A stretch of DNA of 64,000 nucleotides from Ignavibacteriota bacterium (GCA_003327435.1 QOQV01000005.1:1-64000); one strand, 5' to 3'; counted from the stretch's first letter, positions 9,317-19,886 are shown. The notes: generated by a model from the letters alone, not told the origin. Numbers and translations: made by a program.

Positions 9317-10825
9317 TTACTTTAGACCAAGAATGGAAACAGAAGCTTGTGCGAGATTCACAAGTGGACTGAAATATAAACCAAAAACAAGTGTTGGAAT
9401 AACAAGTAAAAGAGCCACTATTATTTGTGGAGCATTAAATTTAATTTCATTATGCTGTTCATCTATGTTCTTGAGAAACATATTTCTAAATACTTTTACA
9501 TAGTAATACAAAGATACTACGCTATTGAGAACTCCAACAATTGCTAACCAGATCCACTGATGATTAATAAGGGCTGCAAATAAATACAGTTTCCCAATAA
9601 AACCCGCAGTTGGTGGTAAACCAGTCAATGAAATCAAAAATATTGATAGGACAACAGCCATAAAAGGTGTTTTGTACCCTAAACCTTTATAAGATTCAAT
9701 ATCTTCACTCCCAATCTTATCAGCAATTAGCATTACGATATAAAAAGCACCTAAATTCATAAACAAATAAACAGCAAAGTAAATAAGTATAGCAGCAATT
9801 CCTTCGTTGCTGAGTACAACGATTCCCATCAACATATATCCTGCATGGGCTATACTTGAGTAAGCAAGCAGCCGTTTTAAGTTTGTTTGCCAGATTGCTA
9901 TAAAATTTCCGATGGTCATCGTAGCGACTGATATTATTGCGATTATAATATTCCAATCGAAACCGGATAGTGTAGCTATTGAGCCACTCAGTGCAGATGC
10001 AACTGGATTGTAATAAGCGGTGAAGAAATATCTCATTAACACAGCAAAGCCAGCCGCTTTGGAAGCAACTGATAAAAATGCTGTGATTGTAATCGGCGCT
10101 CCTTCGTATACATCCGGTGTCCAGAAATGAAATGGAACTGCGGATATTTTAAAACCAAAACCAACTAACATCAAAATATTCGCTGCAACCAAAGGAAGGA
10201 AACTTACCTCGCTTACCTGGAATGCCTTATTAATGTTAATAAAATCGAGTGAACCGGTAAGCCCATAAATTATTGATATTCCATACAGCATCATTCCAGA
10301 CGAAACAGCGCCATAAATTAAATACTTTAACGAAGCTTCATTTGAATCTGGCACTTCCTTTTTATAACCAGAGAGTATATAAAAACTTAATGAAGTTAAT
10401 TCAATTGCAAGGTACATCATCAAAAGATTACCAGCACCAGACATTAAAAACATTCCCAAGGTTGCGGAGGCAACGAATATATAATATTCCCCAAGTTTTC
10501 TTTTTCCATTATATAATTCGCCCGACATCATTGAAAACATTACAATAAAAATAGAAGTTAAAATAATAAGCATTCTGAAATAAACCGAAAAGGGATCCAC
10601 CAAAAACATATTTTCAAATGCTGAAATTGTCAAACCATTTGTTTGTTGAATTAGGAAATACCCTGTAATCAACAATCCTACAAATAAACTCCAGGCAATA
10701 ATTTTTGGGCGATTTTTCAAAATGAGATCCAGAATCAAAATTAAACACAGAACAACTGTTAATGTGATTTCTGGTTGAAAAACTTTTAAACTATTTAATA
10801 TTCCATCTAATGTCGATTGCAGCAT
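9317..10825 (-). CDS. nuoN: NADH-quinone oxidoreductase subunit N
   Basis: An antiporter-like membrane subunit of complex I with about 14 transmembrane helices over 502 residues. The conserved proton-channel segments are present, including MYLAIELTSLSFYILSGY, and KISAVPFHFWTPDVYEGAPI with the family's lysine, histidine and proline residues. The track begins at a TTG (10837). The ATG at 10825 (MLQSTLDGILNSL) is chosen as the normal start. It is the last gene of the nuo operon, 30 bp after nuoM. Confidence 0.95.
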   Translation of the reverse strand: MLQSTLDGILNSLKVFQPEITLTVVLCLILILDLILKNRPKIIAWSLFVGLLITGYFLIQQTNGLTISAFENMFLVDPFSVYFRMLIILTSIFIVMFSMMSGELYNGKRKLGEYYIFVASATLGMFLMSGAGNLLMMYLAIELTSLSFYILSGYKKEVPDSNEASLKYLIYGAVSSGMMLYGISIIYGLTGSLDFININKAFQVSEVSFLPLVAANILMLVGFGFKISAVPFHFWTPDVYEGAPITITAFLSVASKAAGFAVLMRYFFTAYYNPVASALSGSIATLSGFDWNIIIAIISVATMTIGNFIAIWQTNLKRLLAYSSIAHAGYMLMGIVVLSNEGIAAILIYFAVYLFMNLGAFYIVMLIADKIGSEDIESYKGLGYKTPFMAVVLSIFLISLTGLPPTAGFIGKLYLFAALINHQWIWLAIVGVLNSVVSLYYYVKVFRNMFLKNIDEQHNEIKFNAPQIIVALLLVIPTLVFGLYFSPLVNLAQASVSILGLK

Positions 10826-10855
10826 AATTTTATACAATTTTTAATTTAAGAATAT

Positions 10856-12460
10856 TTACGGTTTTGGCATTGGTATTCCTGCACCATTGCTCACAAAATT
10901 TACAAGATGATTAATAGAAGAATTCATAAGCTCAATTAACGGACTTGGATATATTCCAAGGAAAATAACAATTATTGCAAGAGGAACCAGAGTAAACAAT
11001 TCTCTGCCGTTTATATCGGGTAAGTTTTTCCATTTTTCAGGAAGTGATCCGAGAAAAACTCTCTGTAATGTCCAAAGCATATAAGCTGCAGTAATTACTA
11101 TTCCAAGAGTTGATGCAATTGTGATCCATCGAAATACCTGGAAAGCTCCAAGGAATGCAAATGCTTCGCTAATGAATCCACTTAACCCAGGCAAACCAAG
11201 CGCTGCAAAAAAAGCAACTGTAACAATTCCTGTATACTTCGGCATTTGATTTGCTATCCCACCAAATTCGTTCAGACCTCTTGTATGTGCTCTATCATAT
11301 AAAACTCCAACAATTAAAAATAGCATTGCTGTTATAGTCCCATGGTTGAACATCTGCATTACAGCACCTGTAACACCCTGAGTATTCAATGCTGCCATAC
11401 CCAATACAACAATTCCCATATGACTTATACTCGAATATGCAATGAGTTTCTTGAAGTCGGTTTGTGCCATAGCCACAAGAGCACCATAAACGATATTTAT
11501 AAATCCAAGAATTGCAAGAGGTATGGCAAAATAGACCATTGCATCAGGAAACATTGGGAAGGAAATCCTGAGCAAACCATAAGTACCCATCTTCAATAAA
11601 ACACCTGCCAGTATTACGCTTATTGCAGTAGGTGCTTCAACATGCGCATCGGGTAACCAGGTGTGGAACGGAAAGATTGGAACTTTGATTGCAAAACCAA
11701 TGAACAAACCAATGTAAGCAATGTATCTCCAGAATGTATGTAATCCGGCAAGCAATGAATTAGGTTCATAGTTAGCAGGATCCATCATGAGAAGCATATT
11801 AAAGGTATGAACTTTTTCACCTGTAGCAGGATCAACATAGGTAACACTAAAGTAAAGTGCCAGCATAACCAATAGCATCAGAACACTTCCAAATAAAGTA
11901 TACAGGAAGAACTTAATTGCTGCATATTCTCTTCTTGGACCGCCCCAGATTCCAATAAGGAAGTACATTGGAAGTAACATAACTTCCCAGAAAACATAGA
12001 ACAGGAAGAAATCAAGAGCAACAAACACACCCATCATTCCTGTATCAAGCAGCAGCAATAGAGCAAAATATCCTTTGACTGCCTTATCGATATTCCATGA
12101 AGCAAACACAGCGATGAAAGAAATAAGTGCAGTTAACAAGACCATTGCAACACTTAATCCGTCGATTCCAACAAAATAGTCAATATCAACCTTACCTACC
12201 CAGGGGAAACTCTGGACAGTAATCCAGTTTACTTTTTCTACAAACTGGAATGAGTTAATATCGTTGACACCTGGAAGAGCTCTGTTGTAATTTGCAAAAA
12301 TAACAACTGCCAGGACAACCTGAATCCCAGTAAAGATTGCGGATGTCCATCTGATTGCATTCCATTTATTTTTTGGAAGCATCAGAACTATAATCATTCC
12401 AACAATAGGTAGGAAAGTTATCCAGCTTAATATCCCGATATTTAAAAATTGTAGTTCCAT
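10856..12460 (-). CDS. nuoM: NADH-quinone oxidoreductase subunit M
   Basis: An antiporter-like proton-pumping subunit of complex I, 534 residues with about 14 membrane helices. Signature segments are VFWEVMLLPMYFLIGIWGG, IKVPIFPFHTWLPDAHVEAP TAISVILAGVLLKMG, and KKLIAYSSISHMGIVVLG. The glutamate in FWEVMLLPM and the lysine in FAIKVPIFPFHTWLPD correspond to channel residues conserved in NuoM. It sits between nuoL and nuoN with short gaps and ends in a proline-rich GAGIPMPKP. Confidence 0.97.
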   Translation of the reverse strand: MELQFLNIGILSWITFLPIVGMIIVLMLPKNKWNAIRWTSAIFTGIQVVLAVVIFANYNRALPGVNDINSFQFVEKVNWITVQSFPWVGKVDIDYFVGIDGLSVAMVLLTALISFIAVFASWNIDKAVKGYFALLLLLDTGMMGVFVALDFFLFYVFWEVMLLPMYFLIGIWGGPRREYAAIKFFLYTLFGSVLMLLVMLALYFSVTYVDPATGEKVHTFNMLLMMDPANYEPNSLLAGLHTFWRYIAYIGLFIGFAIKVPIFPFHTWLPDAHVEAPTAISVILAGVLLKMGTYGLLRISFPMFPDAMVYFAIPLAILGFINIVYGALVAMAQTDFKKLIAYSSISHMGIVVLGMAALNTQGVTGAVMQMFNHGTITAMLFLIVGVLYDRAHTRGLNEFGGIANQMPKYTGIVTVAFFAALGLPGLSGFISEAFAFLGAFQVFRWITIASTLGIVITAAYMLWTLQRVFLGSLPEKWKNLPDINGRELFTLVPLAIIVIFLGIYPSPLIELMNSSINHLVNFVSNGAGIPMPKP

Positions 12461-12502
12461 TGAATCTTATCTACTCCATAATTTTTTAATTAAAATTCGT
12501 TT

Positions 12503-14770
12503 TTATAAAAATCTGAAAATGAAATACAATACAATAAAACCTAACATAACGAAAATCAGATAAGTTTGAATTCTGCCAGTTTGAAACTTTCTGAGAACCA
12601 AACCAATAAATCCAGAAAAATACGCTACACCATTTACCAGACCATCAACTATATATTTATCGAATCCGCCCGTACCCGACCAGAAACCAAAAAATGTTAA
12701 TGAACCAGCAACTATACCAGTTATTATAGCTAAAAGATAATTTATAAATGATGTGGTTTCAGGCCATAATGCGGATATCGAAAAGAATGTTACAAGAAGA
12801 GAAACTATGGTGGCGAATGTCAGATATACTGTTCCACTCAATGTTTTATTTTTCCATTGTTCACGATAACCAAGTGTAAAAGCAACAGTCCAATTTCCAA
12901 CATTATTAACGAAACCATCAACAATGTTATTATCAAACCATCTTAAAACTCGTGTAAGAGCATGTGTGCCTGCAACAAAAATTTTACCGTACAGCTCGTC
13001 GAAGTACCATTTATTGAGTAAAAATTCATAAACTGGTTTAAATTTTTCAGCCATTAAATCAGCATTAATTTTTTTCCACTGGTAGGTCATAAAAGCGATT
13101 AATATACCTAAGCCAGCAACCACGAGTGATAAAATCATAGCGGTATAATGAAAATGGTGAACAGTTTCATTAAATATCTCTGTACTTGCTGCCTGTAAAT
13201 TTTGAGGTACAACTGATTCTGGACGAGGAAGCAGTTTATATATCCAGCCAGACGCGGCATCAATAGGATTGAAAGAATAGAAAGCAAAGAAAGAGAGAAC
13301 CGCAAATATTATAAGCGGAATTGTCATAACGGCAGGTGATTCGTGAATTAATTCGAACCGCTCTTTATCCTTATGCTCACCCAAAAATGTTATGATGACA
13401 AGTCGGAACATATAAAAAGCAGTGAGTCCTGCGACTAAAAATCCGATCACTGGAATAAGATAGTGACCACTTAAATTCCCGAAAGCAAGCGTACCAGCAA
13501 GGATCGAATCCTTACTCAAGAATCCTGAAGTTAACGGAATACCAGAAATAGCAAGTGTGTAAATTAAAAATGTCCAGAATGTGATGGGCATTTTCGCTTT
13601 TAAGCCGCCCATATTTCGTATGTCCTGAGGGTCTGTATGATGATCATGCTTATGATGAAGAGCGTGATGCATTGCATGAATTACCGAACCTGAACCAAGG
13701 AATAATCCAGCTTTGAACATTGCATGAGTAGTGAGGTGGAAAAATCCAGCTGTGTAAGCACCAACACCAAGACCCATAATCATATAACCAAGCTGGGAGA
13801 TTGTCGAATACGCAAGCACTTTCTTTATATCATTTTGTGCAATTGCAATTGTGGCAGAAATAAAAGCAGTAATTGCACCAATATAAGCAATGAAAACCAG
13901 AGCATCAGCCGTAAACATCACAAATACTCTCGCAACTAAATAGACACCAGCAGCAACCATTGTTGCAGCATGAATCAATGCACTAACTGGTGTTGGACCT
14001 TCCATTGCATCAGGTAACCATACATGTAGTGGGAATTGTGCTGATTTACCAATTGCTCCGCAGAAAATCAATATCCCTGCTGCAGTTAACCAATTTTCAC
14101 TTCCCATTGGAATGTTTCCGTTTGCAATCGATGTAAAAATTTGATCAAAACTAAATGTTCGAAAAGTGAAGAATATAATCATAACACCGGCAAACATTCC
14201 GAGGTCGCCTACCCTGTTCACAATAAATGCTTTTATTGCTGCATCGGAGGCAGATTTTTTCTCATACCAGTGGCCAATGAGCAGATATGAACTGATTCCC
14301 ACCAACTCCCAACCAACATACATTGTAAAGAAATTGTTTGTAAGAACAATTACTGACATCGAAAAAGTAAAAAATCCTAAGAAAGCAAAATATCTTGAAT
14401 ACCGTACATCATCTTTCATATAACCAATCGAAAATAGATGCACAAGAGAACTCACTATCGCAACAACTGCGAGCATAATCACCGAAAGATTATCCAGGAC
14501 AATCCCAAGATGAATATCAAGTGGACCTATAAAAGGAACATTTCCAAAAGATACCCACTTGAATGAAGCTTGAATAATATCACCCGGGTAGTAAACAAGT
14601 TTTTGAAACATTACAAAAAGAGAAGATGCCAGAACCACAAATAGCAAAGTTGTAGCAATAAAATCTCCACCTCGAGGCAATCGCTTCCCAAAAAATAAAA
14701 GAATTAAAAATGACGCCAGTGGAATTAATAAATTAGAAATCGATAATATTATCAACGAATCGTGGTTCAT
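12503..14770 (-). CDS. nuoL: NADH-quinone oxidoreductase subunit L
   Basis: The largest membrane subunit of complex I (755 residues), with about 16 helices plus the long lateral helix and anchoring C-terminal region. Characteristic text includes YVGWELVGISSYLLIGHWYE, SAQFPLHVWLPDAMEGPTPV SALIHAATMVAAGVYLVAR, and KKVLAYSTISQLGYM. A histidine-rich loop (HAMHHALHHKHDHHTD) follows helix 9-10. The track begins at a GTG (14782) overlapping nuoK by four bases. The ATG at 14770 (MNHDSLIIL) is preferred here, but the GTG overlap start cannot be excluded. Confidence 0.95.
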   Translation of the reverse strand: MNHDSLIILSISNLLIPLASFLILLFFGKRLPRGGDFIATTLLFVVLASSLFVMFQKLVYYPGDIIQASFKWVSFGNVPFIGPLDIHLGIVLDNLSVIMLAVVAIVSSLVHLFSIGYMKDDVRYSRYFAFLGFFTFSMSVIVLTNNFFTMYVGWELVGISSYLLIGHWYEKKSASDAAIKAFIVNRVGDLGMFAGVMIIFFTFRTFSFDQIFTSIANGNIPMGSENWLTAAGILIFCGAIGKSAQFPLHVWLPDAMEGPTPVSALIHAATMVAAGVYLVARVFVMFTADALVFIAYIGAITAFISATIAIAQNDIKKVLAYSTISQLGYMIMGLGVGAYTAGFFHLTTHAMFKAGLFLGSGSVIHAMHHALHHKHDHHTDPQDIRNMGGLKAKMPITFWTFLIYTLAISGIPLTSGFLSKDSILAGTLAFGNLSGHYLIPVIGFLVAGLTAFYMFRLVIITFLGEHKDKERFELIHESPAVMTIPLIIFAVLSFFAFYSFNPIDAASGWIYKLLPRPESVVPQNLQAASTEIFNETVHHFHYTAMILSLVVAGLGILIAFMTYQWKKINADLMAEKFKPVYEFLLNKWYFDELYGKIFVAGTHALTRVLRWFDNNIVDGFVNNVGNWTVAFTLGYREQWKNKTLSGTVYLTFATIVSLLVTFFSISALWPETTSFINYLLAIITGIVAGSLTFFGFWSGTGGFDKYIVDGLVNGVAYFSGFIGLVLRKFQTGRIQTYLIFVMLGFIVLYFIFRFL

Positions 14771-14778
14771 ATTTTCTA

Positions 14779-15090
14779 TCACTCTTTCAACTTATTTATT
14801 TCATCAACATTTACAGTTTGGAAAGTTTTGTAGATATTCAGGACTATAGCAAGAGCCACAGCAGCTTCAGCAGCTGCAAGGATAATCACAAAAACTGCAG
14901 CAAGTTGTCCATCAATATTTAAATTCCCATAATGGGAGAAAGCTATAAAATTAATATTTGCTGAATTTAGAATTAATTCAACACCCATCAAAACGAGAAT
15001 TGCGTTTCTTCTTGTTACTACTCCAAATAAACCCAGGGAGAACAAGATTGCACTCAAAACTAAATAATGTGTTAATCCGACAGTCAACAT
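14779..15090 (-). CDS. nuoK: NADH-quinone oxidoreductase subunit K
   Basis: A small subunit of 103 residues with three membrane helices: MLTVGLTHYLVLSAILFSLG LFGVV, NAILVLMGVELILNSANINF, and AAVFVIILAAAEAAVALAIV LNIY. The two membrane glutamates (MGVELILN and AAAEAAVAL) belong to the proton path of complex I. The track extends it to 15183 inside nuoJ; the ATG at 15090 gives the normal family length and N-terminus and leaves a 7-bp gap after nuoJ. Confidence 0.96.
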   Translation of the reverse strand: MLTVGLTHYLVLSAILFSLGLFGVVTRRNAILVLMGVELILNSANINFIAFSHYGNLNIDGQLAAVFVIILAAAEAAVALAIVLNIYKTFQTVNVDEINKLKE

Positions 15091-15097
15091 AATAACC

Positions 15098-15616
15098 TTA
15101 AACTTTGTTTTTTGTTTTTTCTCTTCTTGCAAGTAAAGCAGCACCAACAAGAGCAACCAACAAAACCACGGACGCAACTTCAAACGGTAAAAGGTATGTA
15201 GTCATAAATGACTTACCGATAATATCTGTGGTCGTTCTTAACTGATTAGCATCAAAATTAACTTCTGTTTTCCATTGTGTTGTTGAAAAGATTCCGATAA
15301 GTGTTCCTGCGATCATTGCGGTGATAATTGAAGCAGGCAATAATTTTAATGGCTTTGCTTTAATATCAACACTAATGAGCTTATGCGTTAACATCACACC
15401 GAAAAGCATAAGTACGAGTATACCTCCGACATAAATCAGAAGTTGTGTGACTGCTAAAAAATCTGCTGTCAATAAGACATAAATTGCCGCCACACCAAAG
15501 AATGTGAATAACAGAGCAAATGCCGAATACACAATATTTTTTGAAAAAACAACCACCCCTGCTGAAATGACAATTAACACAGCAAAGAAATAAAATATCA
15601 AATCCATAAGTTGCAT
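15098..15616 (-). CDS. nuoJ: NADH-quinone oxidoreductase subunit J
   Basis: A membrane subunit of complex I with five predicted helices over 172 residues. It begins MQLMDLIFYFFAVLIVISAG VVVFSKNIVYSAFALLFTFF and contains the conserved helix AVTQLLIYVGGILVLMLFGV MLT, which holds the pi-bulge region implicated in the quinone-linked conformational switch. The track's longer form (15736, a TTG) reads through the end of nuoI in another frame and is not credible. It starts one base after the nuoI stop. Confidence 0.95.
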   Translation of the reverse strand: MQLMDLIFYFFAVLIVISAGVVVFSKNIVYSAFALLFTFFGVAAIYVLLTADFLAVTQLLIYVGGILVLMLFGVMLTHKLISVDIKAKPLKLLPASIITAMIAGTLIGIFSTTQWKTEVNFDANQLRTTTDIIGKSFMTTYLLPFEVASVVLLVALVGAALLARREKTKNKV

Positions 15617-15617
15617 A

Positions 15618-16187
15618 TTAATTTTCACTCTTTTTTGTTTCTGGATTAGTTGGAGTAGCCGTAGCTGGTTTAGGAGCAGCTTTCTTCGCAGCAGCTTCTT
15701 TTTCAGCTTCAGCAGCACGTGCCTTAACTTCAGCAATTTCCTGCTCAGTCATTGTACTGAAATTGTATATCAAATCGCGACGATTATATTCTGAAAATTC
15801 ATATTTATCAGTCATAAAAATACATTCTGTTGGACAAGGTGGAACACACAAACCACAATAACAACATTTCGCAATATCAATTGTAAATTTTGTTACATAT
15901 AAGCGCTTTTTTGTCCCCTTTGAAGTAAGTCCCAGATCTTCCGTCGGTAACGATTTAACAGTTTCAATTTCAATACAATCAACCGGACATGCATTTGAAC
16001 ATTGCAAACAACCAATACAATCATCCATATTAACATACAATCTGTTTCTTGCTCGTTCGGGGAGGTTTAACTTAACATCGGGATATTGTATTGTAACTGC
16101 GGGTACGAAAAGATGCTTGAAAGTAATTTTCATCCCAATTAATACTGTCCAAATGGCTTTAAATATATCTATAAAATATTTTTTCAT
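15618..16187 (-). CDS. nuoI: NADH-quinone oxidoreductase subunit I (2x[4Fe-4S]) with long tail
   Basis: A ferredoxin-like subunit of the connecting arm. Two cysteine sets, CIGCLQCSNACP (C57, C60, C63, C67) and CYCGLCVPPCP (C108/C111/C114/C118), bind clusters N6a and N6b, which pass electrons to N2 in NuoB. The domain ends near residue 150 (RRDLIY). About 35 further residues form an Ala/Lys/Pro/Thr-rich, probably disordered tail (KARAAEAEKEAAAKKAAPKP ATATPTNP). Such a tail is longer than in E. coli NuoI; its role is unknown. Confidence 0.95.
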   Translation of the reverse strand: MKKYFIDIFKAIWTVLIGMKITFKHLFVPAVTIQYPDVKLNLPERARNRLYVNMDDCIGCLQCSNACPVDCIEIETVKSLPTEDLGLTSKGTKKRLYVTKFTIDIAKCCYCGLCVPPCPTECIFMTDKYEFSEYNRRDLIYNFSTMTEQEIAEVKARAAEAEKEAAAKKAAPKPATATPTNPETKKSEN

Positions 16188-16206
16188 CTTAGTTGCTCAT
16201 AAATTT

Positions 16207-17226
16207 TTATAACATCAACCATATACCAATTGCAAATATACAGAAGAAAGCAAAAGGAGTAAGAACTTTCCAGGAAACATACATTAATTGATCAACCCGG
16301 GTTCTCGGAAGTGTCCATCTCAACCACATTTGAACAAAGATGAAAAACATTCCTTTTGCAACAAACCAAAAAACACCCCAGATTGGTCCGCTCATAAAAT
16401 CTCCAAATGGACTATTCCATCCACCAAGGAAGACAGCTGAAGCAATTGCAGAGACCGCAAACATATTAGCATATTCAGCAAGAAAAAACATAGCGAATTT
16501 CATTCCTGTGTATTCTGTATGATATCCTGCAACGAGTTCAGATTCTGCTTCCGGAATATCGAATGGAGTGCGATTTACTTCTGCAAGAGAAGCCACGAAA
16601 TAAATTAGAAATGCTATGAATACAAAAGGAAACTTTGAGAAGATAAACCAATTCCAGAACCAGCCACTTTGCATTTTATTAATTTCTTGAAGATTTAAAG
16701 TTCCAGCTATCATAACAACTGCAAGTAGAGAAAGTGCTGTTGGAATTTCATAGCTCACTATTTGAGCGGCTGAACGCATTGCGCCGAAAAGCGACCATTT
16801 GTTGTTGGATGACCAGCCAGCCATCAACAAACCAACAACTACAAGTGAAGAAACCGCAATAATATAAAAAATTCCAAGATTTAGATGGCTTCCAATATAT
16901 TCACTGCTAAACGGAATAGCAGCGAAGGCAGCATATGAACCTATAAAAACAATATATGGTGCAAGTAAATGTAATTTTTTATCAGCAGCTGCAGGTACAA
17001 TATCTTCTTTTTGAAGCAGTTTAATAATATCTGCAATTGTTTGTGCCCAGCCATGCCAGCCACCAGTATACATTGGTCCGAGTCGGTCCTGCATATGAGC
17101 TGAAACTTTTCGCTCAAGCCAGACAGCGAATAACGCATATGGTACAATAAATATAAGAGGTATAATTGCTATAATTATATACGCTGTAATTTCGCTTCCA
17201 AAGATGTCAACTAAAAACTTTTCCAT
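16207..17226 (-). CDS. nuoH: NADH-quinone oxidoreductase subunit H
   Basis: A 339-residue membrane subunit with eight predicted helices that forms the floor of the quinone chamber and the first part of the E-channel. Conserved stretches are [37 protein letters not shown], the loop [24 protein letters not shown], and [22 protein letters not shown]. The acidic residues of the third of these are the quinone-site and channel residues of the family. It lies between nuoD and nuoI in the usual order. Confidence 0.97.
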   Translation of the reverse strand: MEKFLVDIFGSEITAYIIIAIIPLIFIVPYALFAVWLERKVSAHMQDRLGPMYTGGWHGWAQTIADIIKLLQKEDIVPAAADKKLHLLAPYIVFIGSYAAFAAIPFSSEYIGSHLNLGIFYIIAVSSLVVVGLLMAGWSSNNKWSLFGAMRSAAQIVSYEIPTALSLLAVVMIAGTLNLQEINKMQSGWFWNWFIFSKFPFVFIAFLIYFVASLAEVNRTPFDIPEAESELVAGYHTEYTGMKFAMFFLAEYANMFAVSAIASAVFLGGWNSPFGDFMSGPIWGVFWFVAKGMFFIFVQMWLRWTLPRTRVDQLMYVSWKVLTPFAFFCIFAIGIWLML

Positions 17227-17253
17227 TTCGATATATTCAGATTGTTTAAATTT

Positions 17254-18399
17254 TTATCTATCTATTTCACCTAAAACAATATCTATACTTCCTAATATTG
17301 CAATTAAATCAGCGATCATATATCCACGAGAGATTTCGGGCAGGACCGATAGATTCACAAAGCATGAAGAACGTCCTTTGACTCTGTATGGTGAATTTGT
17401 TCCATCACTCACAATATAAAAGCCAAGTTCACCGCGAGGTGCTTCAGTCCGTACATAAATTTCACCAGGATTTGGCCTGATCCTTTTAGGTATTGCTGAT
17501 TGAACATCACCAGGTGGAATTTGTTCAACTGCCTGTTCAATAATTTTTAAACTCTGTTCCATTTCACGACATCGAACCATATATCTATCCCAGCAATCAC
17601 CAACTGTTCCCATTTCACCTTTTCCAACCTGAACTTCCCAATCAAAGCGATCATAAATGCTGTAAGGATCATCTCTTCTCAAATCCCATTTTACACCCGA
17701 GCCACGAAGTACGGGACCTGAAGTTGCATAGTTAATTGCTACATCTGCCGGTAAGATTCCAACATTTGCTGTTCGCTTAATGAAAATTTCGTTATAGGAT
17801 AAAAGATTATTTACTTCAACAATTGTTTTCTTAAATTGCTTTACAAATTCACGCACTTTGTCTACAAACTCTGGTGGAATATCGTGAGATAATCCTCCAA
17901 TCCAGAAGTAATTATATAGTAGTCTTGCACCGCAGGTACGTTCAAAAATATCAAGAATAAGTTCTCTATCTCTAAATAAATACAGGAAAGGTGTAAAAGC
18001 ACCCAGATCAAGACCATAAGTTCCTATTGCAATAATGTGTGAGGCGATTCTTTGTAATTCAGCCATTATCACACGGATGTATTCAACCCTTTCAGGAACT
18101 TGAATTCCAAGCATTCTTTCCATTCCAAGAACATAACTCCATTCCATCGCCATAGCTGCAACATAATCCATCCTATCAACATAGGGAATCACCTGTTGAT
18201 AATTAGTCATTTGCTCACAGTGCTTTTCAAAACATCTGTGTAAATATCCTATAATCGGTTTAACATCAGTAACAACTTCACCTTCTGTTGTAACTTCGAG
18301 TCTGAGCACACCATGTGTTGATGGATGCTGTGGACCCATCTGGACAACCATTTCCTCTGTCTTGAGGTCTCTCTCTTTTTTTGTTATAATTGCTTCCAT
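17254..18399 (-). CDS. nuoD: NADH-quinone oxidoreductase subunit D
   Basis: A 49-kDa-type subunit (381 residues) of the peripheral arm that lines the quinone site with NuoB and descends from the [NiFe]-hydrogenase large subunit. It has the [21 protein letters not shown]-terminus with the quinone-site histidine in HPSTHG, then the [11 protein letters not shown] loop, and ends in DIVLGEIDR, the family C-terminus. It is not fused to NuoC. The gap to nuoC is a single base, so translation is probably coupled. Confidence 0.97.
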   Translation of the reverse strand: MEAIITKKERDLKTEEMVVQMGPQHPSTHGVLRLEVTTEGEVVTDVKPIIGYLHRCFEKHCEQMTNYQQVIPYVDRMDYVAAMAMEWSYVLGMERMLGIQVPERVEYIRVIMAELQRIASHIIAIGTYGLDLGAFTPFLYLFRDRELILDIFERTCGARLLYNYFWIGGLSHDIPPEFVDKVREFVKQFKKTIVEVNNLLSYNEIFIKRTANVGILPADVAINYATSGPVLRGSGVKWDLRRDDPYSIYDRFDWEVQVGKGEMGTVGDCWDRYMVRCREMEQSLKIIEQAVEQIPPGDVQSAIPKRIRPNPGEIYVRTEAPRGELGFYIVSDGTNSPYRVKGRSSCFVNLSVLPEISRGYMIADLIAILGSIDIVLGEIDR

Positions 18400-18400
18400 A

Positions 18401-18880
18401 TTAATAAGGGACTTTCATTCCGTGATAAAATTCCTGAACCTGATAATCTTTTCTTAATGGATGACCTTCCCAATCATCAGGTAAAAGCATCCTTCTCAAG
18501 TCGGGATGATCAATAAAAATTATTCCGAACATATCATATGCTTCTCTTTCGTGCCAGTTTGCTGTTTTCCAGATTGACTCAATAGATGGAACATTAGGCG
18601 CATCAGAAGCAACTTCAACTTTTAATGTAAATTTATGTTTGTGTTTTATTGAATTTAAATTATAAACAACTCCAAGCACTCCTTTGCCATAATCCATACC
18701 ACTCAGACACATTAAGTAATCAAAATTTAGTTCCTCGTCATCGCGCATAAACTGACAAACTTCTTTTATTAATTCAGGTTTGATTTTTGCATATGGTTCA
18801 ATAACACCTTCGACTTTTGCATCAAGGATTGCATCCGGAAATTTACTTTTTAATTTTTCTAAAATTTGGATTGCGTTCAT
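18401..18880 (-). CDS. nuoC: NADH-quinone oxidoreductase subunit C
   Basis: A 30-kDa-type subunit (159 residues) of the peripheral arm. The family signature [40 protein letters not shown] is intact near the C-terminus. It carries no cofactor and helps hold NuoD and NuoI together. It stands between nuoB (6-bp gap) and nuoD (1-bp gap). Confidence 0.96.
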   Translation of the reverse strand: MNAIQILEKLKSKFPDAILDAKVEGVIEPYAKIKPELIKEVCQFMRDDEELNFDYLMCLSGMDYGKGVLGVVYNLNSIKHKHKFTLKVEVASDAPNVPSIESIWKTANWHEREAYDMFGIIFIDHPDLRRMLLPDDWEGHPLRKDYQVQEFYHGMKVPY

Positions 18881-18886
18881 AAAAAT

Positions 18887-19378
18887 TTAAACCTTCTTTT
18901 CTACTAAACTTTGTCTTCTTATCTTTTCCTGAAGTTTAAGAATACCCTCAAGAAGTGCTTCTGGCCTCGGGGGGCAACCGGGCACATAAACATCGACTGG
19001 AATAACTCTATCGACACCTTTCAGTACATGATAGCCATGTTCCCAGTATGGTCCACCACAATTAGAGCAACTACCCATCGAAATCACATATCTCGGTTCT
19101 GCCATCTGGTCATAAAGTCGTTTTACTCGCTCAGCCATTTTGATAGTAACTGTTCCTGCAACAATCATCACATCTGCCTGACGAGGAGTAGCACGCGGCA
19201 TAACACCGAAACGATCCAAGTCATAATGCGATGCACCAGTCGCCATCATTTCTATTGCACAGCAAGCAAGTCCAAACTGCATAAACCAGAGTGAGGATAA
19301 CCTTGCCCAGTTTAGCAAGTCATCCATTGTGGTAATAACTATATTTTCGCTTTCAAATCTTTTATCTAATAATCCCAT
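18887..19378 (-). CDS. nuoB: NADH-quinone oxidoreductase subunit B (cluster N2)
   Basis: A 163-residue subunit carrying the terminal [4Fe-4S] cluster N2 that reduces quinone. The four ligand cysteines are visible: tandem C39-C40 in [12 protein letters not shown]104 in [10 protein letters not shown] and C135 in [16 protein letters not shown]. It follows nuoA by 39 bp. All catalytic features of a functional quinone-reducing module are present. Confidence 0.97.
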   Translation of the reverse strand: MGLLDKRFESENIVITTMDDLLNWARLSSLWFMQFGLACCAIEMMATGASHYDLDRFGVMPRATPRQADVMIVAGTVTIKMAERVKRLYDQMAEPRYVISMGSCSNCGGPYWEHGYHVLKGVDRVIPVDVYVPGCPPRPEALLEGILKLQEKIRRQSLVEKKV

Positions 19379-19417
19379 AAAATTTTTCCTTTAGAAATAT
19401 TTTGGTAAGGGTAACCT

Positions 19418-19831
19418 TCACAGAATTGTCACATCTGTTTTTTGGAATTTTAGTGATGGTATTTGTGGTTCTGGTTTATCCCAATCCAGATCCCCGTTTA
19501 CCCATACATATGCGTAACCTACGAGCAGAATTACAAGAAATATAACCATTTCTATAAAGGCGAAGAGTCCTAAATCTTTGAATACAATAGCCCAGGGAAA
19601 GAGGAAGACGGTTTCAACTTCAAATATTAGAAATATTAATGCAACCACATAAAATCTGATATTGTATTTAATCCAGGATGAGCCAACTGGTTCTTCCCCG
19701 CACTCGTATGTTGTTAATTTATCTGGATACCACTTTTTAGGCCTTAGAAGGTATGCGACAAAAAGTCCTGCAGCTACAAAAACAGCAGCAATAATAAAAA
19801 ATAAGAGAACTCTACCGAAATCTGTTAGCAT
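19418..19831 (-). CDS. nuoA: NADH-quinone oxidoreductase subunit A
   Basis: A 137-residue membrane subunit with three helices. The conserved loop YECGEEPVGSSWIKYNIRFY contains the cysteine that moves during the active/deactive transition, and the helix ALIFLIFEVETVFLFPWA has the E-channel acidic residues. It is the first gene of the operon; ATG at 19831 has an AGGAA site upstream and a candidate promoter about 55 bp further up. Confidence 0.96.
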   Translation of the reverse strand: MLTDFGRVLLFFIIAAVFVAAGLFVAYLLRPKKWYPDKLTTYECGEEPVGSSWIKYNIRFYVVALIFLIFEVETVFLFPWAIVFKDLGLFAFIEMVIFLVILLVGYAYVWVNGDLDWDKPEPQIPSLKFQKTDVTIL

Positions 19832-19886
19832 TATATTTCCTGATTAATTTTTTCTATTATCAAAGGTTTTATTATAAAACTCGATA

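Noticed and set aside
15091-15183. Extended N-terminus of NuoK in the ORF track (and of NuoJ to 15736)
   Set aside because: The additions come from reading the preceding gene in another frame; internal ATGs give the family-typical length and N-terminus.
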